From assembly GCA_903922545.1 (NCBI GenBank), contig CAIXUE010000291.1, positions 1-13,358 on the forward strand: a stretch of 13,358 nucleotides of DNA. Direction: 5' to 3'. The position numbers were made by a program, and so were the translations under genes. The notes under the pieces were generated by a model. It was not told the DNA's origin. It did no database searches and was given only the letters and a program-made list of their open reading frames with translations. Origin of the DNA: an uncultured Alphaproteobacteria bacterium. GTDB taxonomy: Bacteria > Pseudomonadota > Alphaproteobacteria > Micropepsales > Micropepsaceae. Positions 1 to 5,046 of this stretch are shown here, in pieces. The number at the start of each line of letters is the position of its first letter. Within the stretch, counting starts at the first letter, position 1.

Positions 1-25
1 GCTTGGCCGCCAGCAGGAACATCGA

Positions 26-571
26 CTAGCCCTGCAGCAGCGCGGTGGTCTTGGGCGCCTTGTCGTAGGAGGCGAGAAACTCCTCTTCCCGGCCCATCTG
101 ATGCAGCAGATGATTGTAGCGGTTGTGCAATCCCGGATTGAGGGGATCGCGCGCCAGCAGCTCTTTCATCGCCGCCGCGGCTTCCGCGAATCGCCAGCTG
201 TCGTCCAGAAGATGAAAGCGGTTGAGCAGAAAATCCGTCCGCTCGGGATCCAGCGCTTGCGCCCGCGCCAGGCTGGCCAGCGCCGCATCGCGCTTGCCCA
301 ATATCTTTTGGGCCAGCGCCAGGTGATTGACGATTTCGATTTCCAGTTTGGGCGACGATGCGCCCGGTGCCGCACCGCTCAGCAGCGTCTCTGCTTCCGC
401 CGCCCGATTCTGCTCAATCAATACGGCGCCCAGCGCGACCAGCGCAAATCCATGGCCGGGCTCCAGCGTCAGGGCCTGGCGATAGCTGGCTTCGGCAGGA
501 CCGGGCTTGCCCAGCTGGCGCTGCTGGTTGCCAAGTTCAAACCAGCTTGTGGCGGTGTGTGCGGAGCCCAT
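26..571 (-). CDS. TPR-repeat protein, probably truncated by an in-frame TAG
   Basis: This 181-residue protein is made of tetratricopeptide-type helix pairs. Typical TPR spacing is visible: ...ASYRQALTLEPGHGFAL, then ALASLARAQALDPERTDFL, then a third unit around AAMKELLARDPLNPGLHN. TPRs are protein-protein scaffolds, so no enzymatic role can be given. The start was set at the ATG at 571 because GGAG lies 8 nt before it; a GTG at 589 is an alternative but has GGAG only 1 nt away. There is no signal peptide. Translation past the TAG at 26-28 reads SMFLLAAK to the window edge, which fits the next TPR helix, so the true gene may continue beyond the window, for example as a TPR-plus-catalytic-domain protein. 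The gene is monocistronic here and 277 nt downstream of the Cys-cluster gene on the same strand. TPR identity is secure; completeness is doubtful. Confidence 0.75.
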   Translation of the reverse strand: MGSAHTATSWFELGNQQRQLGKPGPAEASYRQALTLEPGHGFALVALGAVLIEQNRAAEAETLLSGAAPGASSPKLEIEIVNHLALAQKILGKRDAALASLARAQALDPERTDFLLNRFHLLDDSWRFAEAAAAMKELLARDPLNPGLHNRYNHLLHQMGREEEFLASYDKAPKTTALLQG

Positions 572-848
572 ATCTACGGCTCCATCCACGCTCCCCGATA
601 TCGCGGCTCAATCCTGCGCACCGTCGTCCACCACAAAATCCGCACGGTCTTCGCCGCGCTGAAATGATTTTTCATGACGCCCCCCCGATTAGATATTCAG
701 ATGAAATGTCCTTTGCTGTAGGCCTTGATGGCTTTGCTTATGATGATGTGAAGCGTTGAGCTTAACCCAACATCCGGCTTTCTCGCACACGCAGCAAAGC
801 GCCGCCGCTGGAGCGGGAATCTTTCGGAAATTCAGGCTTTTTACGCTG
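572..848. other. intergenic region, no gene recognised
   Basis: This stretch of about 277 bases lies between the Cys-cluster gene and the TPR gene, both on the minus strand. Plus-strand open frames here show no family resemblance and overlap the TPR gene antisense. No strong hairpin followed by a T-run was found after the Cys-cluster stop. The AT-richer part around 680-760 is the likeliest place for the TPR gene promoter, but no convincing -35/-10 pair was identified. Confidence 0.4.
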
Positions 849-1397
849 TCAGACTTTGGGCTGCTGCCAGTTCAGCGCCGCGCCGGTGACGCGCGCCGCT
901 TCGTCCAGCGACATCACTTTGACTTCAAAGCGCGGCCCCGATGGCGTGGCGACAAAGCCTGAAACCAGCCTTTGATCGGGCCCGACCACGCCGATGGGCA
1001 CTTCCCGGTCGGGCAACAGCACCGTGCTTTCCCCCCGCTCCATGATCACCACCAGCCGTTTGAGGCTTTGCGCCTGCTGCGCCATGGTTCTGAGGGCCGT
1101 TAGACAAGGCTCCTTGCGCCAGGCGCCGGGAAAATTGGCTTCCACATGCACCACCAGCTCGGTGGGGCTTTCATCCACCATCAGGAATTTGGCCTTGTTC
1201 GGCTTCCAGTCCGCCGGTATGCCGGCATCTTTCAGCCACAGGCAGCGAAACTCCCGGCAGGCATGGGGGCGCGTTTCATAGATGCCGCAGCCGCCTTTTT
1301 TCACCACATGGCTGCACCATGTGTCTTTCGGCTTGTTCAATTCCGGCACTGACATGATCTTGCAGCACAGCGTGCAGTCGCCACATTCTTTTGTCAT
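849..1397 (-). CDS. YkgJ-family cysteine-cluster protein
   Basis: This 182-residue soluble protein opens with the CxxCxxCC signature of the YkgJ / zinc- or iron-chelating family (PF03692 type): C5, C8, C11 and C12, followed by C28, C37, C47 and C52, with the typical GIYETRPHACREFRC segment near residues 38-52. The family is thought to bind a metal or Fe-S cluster through these cysteines; the biochemical role is poorly known. There is no signal peptide or membrane segment, so it is probably cytoplasmic. The ATG is 6 nt downstream of the copD stop, so the gene is almost certainly cotranscribed as the third member of copC-copD-ykgJ. This placement suggests a metal-handling role, which is inference. 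All expected N-terminal cysteines are present and the length is ordinary. Confidence 0.85.
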   Translation of the reverse strand: MTKECGDCTLCCKIMSVPELNKPKDTWCSHVVKKGGCGIYETRPHACREFRCLWLKDAGIPADWKPNKAKFLMVDESPTELVVHVEANFPGAWRKEPCLTALRTMAQQAQSLKRLVVIMERGESTVLLPDREVPIGVVGPDQRLVSGFVATPSGPRFEVKVMSLDEAARVTGAALNWQQPKV

Positions 1398-1403
1398 GGC
1401 GCG

Positions 1404-2261
1404 TCAGCTTCCCAGAGTGGGCGGCAACAGGGTGAGCAGCGCCGCCAGCGCAACAACGCCAAAGCCCAAACCCAATTCCAGCCGCACATGGCGCAAAAGC
1501 TGCTCCCGGCTGCCGCCGGCCGCCAGCCTGGGCAAAAGGCGCAGCTGGTTGAACAGCGCCAGCCCGATCATCACCAGCACCAGCGCCAGCTTGGCGCCCA
1601 GCACAAGCAGATACAGCGGCGCATCGTGCCCCGCGCCGCCCAAAAGAATGCTGGCGGCATTCAGCATACCGGTCAGCACCAGAAGGCTCACCGCAATCAT
1701 GCCGGTTTGCGAAAACGTCCCCACCGCACCCGCCAGAACACTGTTGTCCACCCGGCGCGCAAACAATTCGGCCAGCAGTATCAGCCCGCCGATCCAAAAT
1801 CCGCCGGTTAAAAGATGCAGCGCATCGGCGGTGATGCCGATGGCGATGAAATGGGCAGGGGATGCTTCCGCCGCATGGCTGGTGAAAGAAATCGTCACCA
1901 GGGCAATGCCGGAAAACAGCGCTGTCAGGATTGGCCGCCAGGACGCAAACACGGCAACGCAAAGCAAAATCAGCAACGCCAGCCGCGCCACAAAAACCTG
2001 GCCGAACAAAGTCTGCGTGATGACTTGTGTCAGTATGGAAGGATTGAACATGGCGCCGGTATCGCCCGCCATTTGCGCCGCCACCAGGCAAAGCCATAAC
2101 AGCGCGGTGATCAGAACCAGGGGCGCGGCGATCTTGCGCCAGCCGCCGCGCGGCAGGGAGAGGGATTGTGTGCGCAGCAAATGCGCCAGCACCGCATCGC
2201 CATAAAGCGCCATCAGCCCGGCTTCATTCAGCCAGCGGACGGCGGCAAAAATGCCGATCAC
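1404..2261 (-). CDS. copD: CopD-family copper resistance membrane protein
   Basis: A 285-residue, very hydrophobic polytopic protein with about eight predicted membrane segments, including ALFSGIALVTISFTSHAA, the LHLLTGGFWIGGLILL segment and a C-terminal LGFGVVALAALLTLL segment. The pattern TSHAAE...H...ALHLL..GFWIGGL matches the CopD / PF05425 family of inner-membrane proteins implicated in copper uptake or tolerance. It partners periplasmic CopC: the GTG start overlaps the copC stop by 4 nt (GTGA), which points to translational coupling. The downstream ykgJ gene begins 6 nt after the stop. CopD homologues occur fused to CopC in some bacteria, which supports a shared function. Whether this one imports copper or contributes to resistance cannot be told from sequence. 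Confidence 0.88.
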   Translation of the reverse strand: MIGIFAAVRWLNEAGLMALYGDAVLAHLLRTQSLSLPRGGWRKIAAPLVLITALLWLCLVAAQMAGDTGAMFNPSILTQVITQTLFGQVFVARLALLILLCVAVFASWRPILTALFSGIALVTISFTSHAAEASPAHFIAIGITADALHLLTGGFWIGGLILLAELFARRVDNSVLAGAVGTFSQTGMIAVSLLVLTGMLNAASILLGGAGHDAPLYLLVLGAKLALVLVMIGLALFNQLRLLPRLAAGGSREQLLRHVRLELGLGFGVVALAALLTLLPPTLGS

Positions 2262-2617
2262 GGTTTGACGGTAAAGCTGAACTCGCCTTCCAGGCGGTGC
2301 GTGTCATGGCCCACCGAATGCCAGTTGACGCGATAGACACCCGGATCCAGATGCCCCGGCGTGATCGTGATCACCGGGCCGTCTATTTTTACCGGCGCGC
2401 CGGTGACATTGCGGCCATCGGCATCCAGCAGGATCGCGCCGCTGAAGGCCGGCTCCAGCGCTTCGGAAAAGCGCAAGGTGATCTCATGCGGCGAGGCGAC
2501 TTTCGCATTCTTGGCGGGGGAGGCTTTCTGCAAGGTGGCGTGCGCCCAGGCCGGTTGGATTAAAGCAGGGCCCGCCAAAACCGTCAGCAGCAGCAATCCG
2601 GTGAAAAATTTCTTCAT
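2258..2617 (-). CDS. copC: CopC-type periplasmic copper-binding protein
   Basis: A 119-residue precursor with a Sec signal peptide: KK at the N-terminus, a hydrophobic core to about residue 21, and AWA cleavage before H26. The mature protein therefore starts with His, as in CopC, where the N-terminal His ligates Cu(II). The other expected ligands are in HSVGHDTHRLEG near the C-terminus (D105 and H107, precursor numbering). The SPAKNAKV and EITLRFSEALEPAF segments match the CopC (PF04234) beta-barrel. The mature chain has no methionine, so the Met-rich Cu(I) site of Pseudomonas CopC is absent. The start at 2617 was chosen because it directly precedes the signal peptide; the frame extends upstream without a start that would leave a signal peptide at the N-terminus. 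It is the first gene of copC-copD-ykgJ. Confidence 0.9.
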   Translation of the reverse strand: MKKFFTGLLLLTVLAGPALIQPAWAHATLQKASPAKNAKVASPHEITLRFSEALEPAFSGAILLDADGRNVTGAPVKIDGPVITITPGHLDPGVYRVNWHSVGHDTHRLEGEFSFTVKP

Positions 2618-2738
2618 GTCGTATCCCGACTCAATGGCTCGCGTTACAACGCCGTAATCATGCTTTGCGCGCCAGATCATAAGTCATCGCCCGCAAATGA
2701 TCCATCAGCGCGCCCGGTACGGCATGGGAAAATTATCC
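2618..2738 (-). promoter_or_regulatory. probable copC operon upstream region
   Basis: This gap of 121 bases separates the DUF423 stop from copC, both on the minus strand. It is the likely promoter region for copC-copD-ykgJ. A GANTC site (GACTC at 2628-2632) lies about 11 nt upstream of the copC ATG. A GGGAT stretch 6-7 nt before the ATG may serve as a weak ribosome-binding site. I saw no copper-regulator (CueR/CopR-like) operator that I could defend. Confidence 0.35.
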
Positions 2739-3101
2739 TCACGGCAGTTTGAGCGCCGCCAGGGCGAGCAATACCCAGCCGGCGATGAAAGCAAGGCCGC
2801 CCAGCGGTGTGACAAAGCCCAGCGCCCTGCTGCCGGTGAGGGCCAAAAGATAAAGCGACCCGGAAAACAGCACGATGCCCGCCAGAAACAGAATGGCTGC
2901 TGTTTTGGCTTTGACGGTTGCCTCGCCGCGCATGGCGAAGGCGCAAAGCCCCATGGCAAGGGCGTGATACATATGATAGCGCGCCCCGGTCTCATAAATT
3001 TCCCGCGCGCCGGGACCAAAGTTCAGGCCATGCGCCGCAAAGGCACCCAGGATCACCGCCAGGCCGCCCATCAGGGCGGCGATAAAGAGCCATATCCGCA
3101 T
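2739..3101 (-). CDS. DUF423 family small membrane protein
   Basis: A 120-residue inner-membrane protein with four predicted helices. The signature GAFAAHGL near residue 20-27, followed by YHMYHALAM and the C-terminal TPLGGLAFIAGWVLLALAAL, identifies the DUF423 (YgdD-like) family, whose function is unknown. The start at 3101 (MRIWLFIAAL) places the first helix at the N-terminus as in relatives; an ATG at 3134 in the same frame would add 11 residues and leave only 17 nt to the divergent hydrolase gene. The gene lies 121 nt upstream of copC on the same strand and could be read through into the copper operon, but nothing ties it functionally to copper. Length is normal for the family. Confidence 0.85.
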   Translation of the reverse strand: MRIWLFIAALMGGLAVILGAFAAHGLNFGPGAREIYETGARYHMYHALAMGLCAFAMRGEATVKAKTAAILFLAGIVLFSGSLYLLALTGSRALGFVTPLGGLAFIAGWVLLALAALKLP

Positions 3102-3134
3102 GCAGGTTTTTCCGGCTTTGCCAAAGACGCGCAT

Positions 3135-3140
3135 TATACT
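3135..3140 (+). promoter_or_regulatory. possible -10 element for the hydrolase gene
   Basis: TATACT matches the sigma-70 -10 consensus at five of six positions and lies 11 nt before the hydrolase ATG at 3152. A transcript starting about 7 nt downstream would have a leader of only about 5 nt. No good -35 is at the usual 16-18 nt distance (TTGCCA at 3118-3123 is only 11 nt away), so the call is tentative. Confidence 0.3.
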
Positions 3141-3151
3141 ACGAAGCCAAT

Positions 3152-3928
3152 ATGACAGAATTCGCCCTTGCCAGCGACGGCGTGAAGCTTGCTTTTGAAC
3201 GCGTGGGGCAAGGGGATTCTGTCGTTCTGGTGCACGGCTTTGGTTCCAGCCGCGGCCAGAACTGGAAATCCACCGGCTGGTATGTCTCGCTCACCGAAGC
3301 CGGCTTTTCCATCCTGGCGATGGATTGCCGTGGCCATGGGCAAAGCGACAAGCCGCATGATGAGGCGTTTTATGGCCATGACCGCATGGCAGAAGATGTC
3401 GTCACGGTGATGGACACTGCCGGTCTCTCCACCGCCGCCCTTGTGGGTTATTCCATGGGCGGCTTTATCGGTCTGCGTCTGGCGGCGGCGCATCCGGCAC
3501 GCGTCAGCTGCATGGCGCTGGGGGGCGTGGGCGAATTTTATCTTCGCGGTCCGCGCATTCAGGGCTCGCGCAGCACCTTGGCCGATGCGCTTTTGACCGA
3601 AGACAAAAGCACCATCACGGATAAACGCGGCCGCATGTTTCGCGATTTCGCTGAACAGCCGGGCAAAGACCGGTTCGCGCTTGCCGCCTGCATGATGGCG
3701 ATGTCGCCGCAACTGCCGATGGAAGGCCTGGCGCGACTGCAACAACCGATCCTGGTTGTGTGCGGCGATGCGGACGATATCGCCGGCCCGCCGGGTCATT
3801 TGGCGGCGGCCTTTCCGCATGGCCGGGCTGTAACAATTCCGGGCCGCGATCACATGTCGGCGGTTGGGGAGCGTAAAACCCGCCAGGCCGTGGTGGATTT
3901 TCTCAAAGCGCCCCAAGCGGATATCTGA
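3152..3928 (+). CDS. alpha/beta hydrolase
   Basis: A 258-residue alpha/beta-hydrolase-fold protein with its catalytic motifs in order: oxyanion HGFG (28-31), MDCRGHGQSDKP (57-68), nucleophile elbow GYSMGG with S101, acid in CGDADDIAG (D207 or D209), and catalytic H234 in GRDHMSAVG. There is no signal peptide, so it is probably cytoplasmic. The substrate cannot be named; the short cap region (about 130-185) resembles general esterase/lactonase or C-C hydrolase relatives. The ATG at 3152 is the natural start, with no clear Shine-Dalgarno (gaagccaat precedes it), which fits a leaderless or short-leader message. It diverges from the DUF423 gene and is followed by a regulatory gap, so it is probably monocistronic. 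Confidence 0.88.
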   Translation: MTEFALASDGVKLAFERVGQGDSVVLVHGFGSSRGQNWKSTGWYVSLTEAGFSILAMDCRGHGQSDKPHDEAFYGHDRMAEDVVTVMDTAGLSTAALVGYSMGGFIGLRLAAAHPARVSCMALGGVGEFYLRGPRIQGSRSTLADALLTEDKSTITDKRGRMFRDFAEQPGKDRFALAACMMAMSPQLPMEGLARLQQPILVVCGDADDIAGPPGHLAAAFPHGRAVTIPGRDHMSAVGERKTRQAVVDFLKAPQADI

Positions 3929-4006
3929 ACCGCCGCGCGTTGCCCGATTATGGCTTTTTCTGGCGCAGCGCATAAAGCGCAACGCCCCTCAGCTTTGCGC
4001 GTTTCC

Positions 4007-4152
4007 GTACATGTGCCCCGGTTTGAAGGGCATCGTCCTTGTACTCCGTACACGGATGAACGCCATTGGTCTGTCTGCGAGATTTTTATCTGTCTGCGGA
4101 GTATCGTCATGTTGCGTACAAACATTCCCGTGCATGGGGTACGTTATCGTAC
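4007..4152 (+). promoter_or_regulatory. candidate operator/promoter region of the Crp-family gene
   Basis: Five GTAC tetramers beyond the first one at 4007-4010 follow within about 145 bp. Three elements form inverted repeats: TGTAC-TCC-GTACA at 4040-4052, ATGTTGCGTACAAACAT at 4109-4125 (arms ATGTT/AACAT, GTAC inside), and GTACG-TTAT-CGTAC at 4139-4152. Symmetric sites of this kind are what dimeric helix-turn-helix regulators bind. Self-regulation by the downstream Crp-family protein is the simplest idea but is inference; the sites do not match the classical FNR/CRP half-site TTGAT or TGTGA. Confidence 0.4.
4070..4098 (+). repeat. 10-bp direct repeat, 19 bp apart
   Basis: TCTGTCTGCG occurs at 4070-4079 and again at 4089-4098, separated by an AT-rich GAGATTTTTA-like spacer. 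The 19-bp period is close to two helical turns, as seen for tandem regulator sites. Only two copies are present. Confidence 0.5.
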
Positions 4153-4247
4153 TGAAATAAGCCGCTATTTCCGCGCCTTTGCCGCTACCGTCCTGTCTTG
4201 GGGGGCGGCAATTCCAAAGCTGTCGTCGGCGAACAAAAAAAGGAATC

Positions 4248-4270
4248 TCGGCCTTGCTGTTTAAGGCCGA
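4248..4270 (+). promoter_or_regulatory. perfect hairpin in the leader of the Crp-family gene
   Basis: TCGGCCTT (4248-4255) and AAGGCCGA (4263-4270) form a perfect 8-bp stem with a 7-nt loop, just downstream of the AAAAAAAGGA stretch and 10 nt before the ATG at 4281. There is no T-run after the stem, so it is not an intrinsic terminator. A TTG at 4254-4256, in frame with the downstream gene and 9 nt after AGGA, lies at the top of the stem. Confidence 0.5.
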
Positions 4271-4280
4271 AACAACACGC

Positions 4281-5003
4281 ATGAACGACGCCGTTCCGTC
4301 GCGGGCCAGCCTGCGCAATCAGCTTGTTATGCGGATGCGTCCGGAAGACTGGAATCTGCTCGCGCCGCATTTGGAATCCATTGCCCTGAAAGAACGGCAG
4401 ATCGTCGAAGTGCCGGGCAAGCCCATTACCCATGTCTATTTCATCGAAGTGGGTGTGGTGTCGGTGGTGGCGGTCAATGCCGACGATCATCGCATCGAAG
4501 TCGGCGTCATCGGCAATGAAGGCATGACGGGCGTGCCGCTGGTGATGGGCGATACCCGCGCCCAGCATTCCGCCTATATGCAGATTCCGGGGCAGGGCTA
4601 TCGCATCGCCGCCGGGCCGTTCGTCGAAGCGATCAAAAAAAGTCCCAGCCTCAATGCGCTGATGCTCAAATCCGCCCAGGCTTTCATGATCCAGACGGCG
4701 CATACCGCGCTGGCCAATGGCCGCGCCCGGCTGGAAGAACGCCTGGCCCGCTGGCTCCTGATGGCGCATGACCGGCTCGACAGCGATGTGGTGCCGCTGA
4801 CCCATGAATTCCTGGCCGTGATGCTGGGTGTGCGCCGCGCCGGCATCACCGTGGCGCTGCATGCCTTTGAACAGCGCGGCTTTATTTCCATGCGCCGCGG
4901 CCAGCTTACCCTGATCAACCGCGCCGGCATCGAGCAGGTGGCGGGCAGCTTTTACGGCATGCCCGAGGCCGAGCTTAAGCGCCTGATGGCGGACATCGTC
5001 TAG
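4281..5003 (+). CDS. Crp/Fnr-family transcriptional regulator
   Basis: A 240-residue regulator with an N-terminal cyclic-nucleotide-binding-type beta-roll (about 15-125), a long dimer helix (about 130-160) and a C-terminal winged helix-turn-helix (about 165-225), with recognition segment GVRRAGITVALHAFEQRG. There are no cysteines, so it is not an FNR-type Fe-S sensor. The phosphate-binding segment reads IGNEGMTGVPLVMGDTRAQ, without the usual GE-L-A...RSA signature, so cAMP binding is doubtful. Such divergent Crp paralogues are common in Alphaproteobacteria; effector and targets are unknown. The start is uncertain: ATG 4281 has a weak ribosome-binding site, while the in-frame TTG 4254 has AGGA 9 nt upstream and would add 9 residues. 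The Lhr helicase gene begins 43 nt downstream on the same strand, so cotranscription is possible. Confidence 0.88.
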   Translation: MNDAVPSRASLRNQLVMRMRPEDWNLLAPHLESIALKERQIVEVPGKPITHVYFIEVGVVSVVAVNADDHRIEVGVIGNEGMTGVPLVMGDTRAQHSAYMQIPGQGYRIAAGPFVEAIKKSPSLNALMLKSAQAFMIQTAHTALANGRARLEERLARWLLMAHDRLDSDVVPLTHEFLAVMLGVRRAGITVALHAFEQRGFISMRRGQLTLINRAGIEQVAGSFYGMPEAELKRLMADIV

Positions 5004-5046
5004 AATCTTTTCGCCTTTGCGCGCCCTGGCATGGGAAAATCCACCC

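Larger units (their letters stand above)
3929..4253. other. long intergenic region with repeat motifs
   Basis: About 325 bases between the hydrolase stop and the first possible start of the Crp-family gene. Open frames on either strand here have no recognisable family features. The region holds clustered GTAC-centred inverted repeats, a 10-bp direct repeat and, at its end, an A-rich AAAAAAAGGA stretch resembling a ribosome-binding site (listed separately). No intrinsic terminator with a stem and T-run was seen after the hydrolase. Confidence 0.5.

Noticed and set aside
1276..2205. Alternative frames in the copD region on both strands
   Set aside because: copD has clear membrane helices and family motifs, and is coupled to copC; the others are Ala/Arg-rich shadows.
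3134..3982. 282-codon minus-strand frame opposite the hydrolase
   Set aside because: The plus strand has the full catalytic triad of an alpha/beta hydrolase; this frame shows no motif.
4070..4098. Start of a CRISPR-like array
   Set aside because: Only two 10-bp copies, no regular series of spacers, no cas genes.
3989..4318. 109-codon minus-strand frame in the gap before the Crp gene
   Set aside because: No family resemblance, overlaps the start of the regulator gene, and its bases are occupied by repeats that look regulatory.
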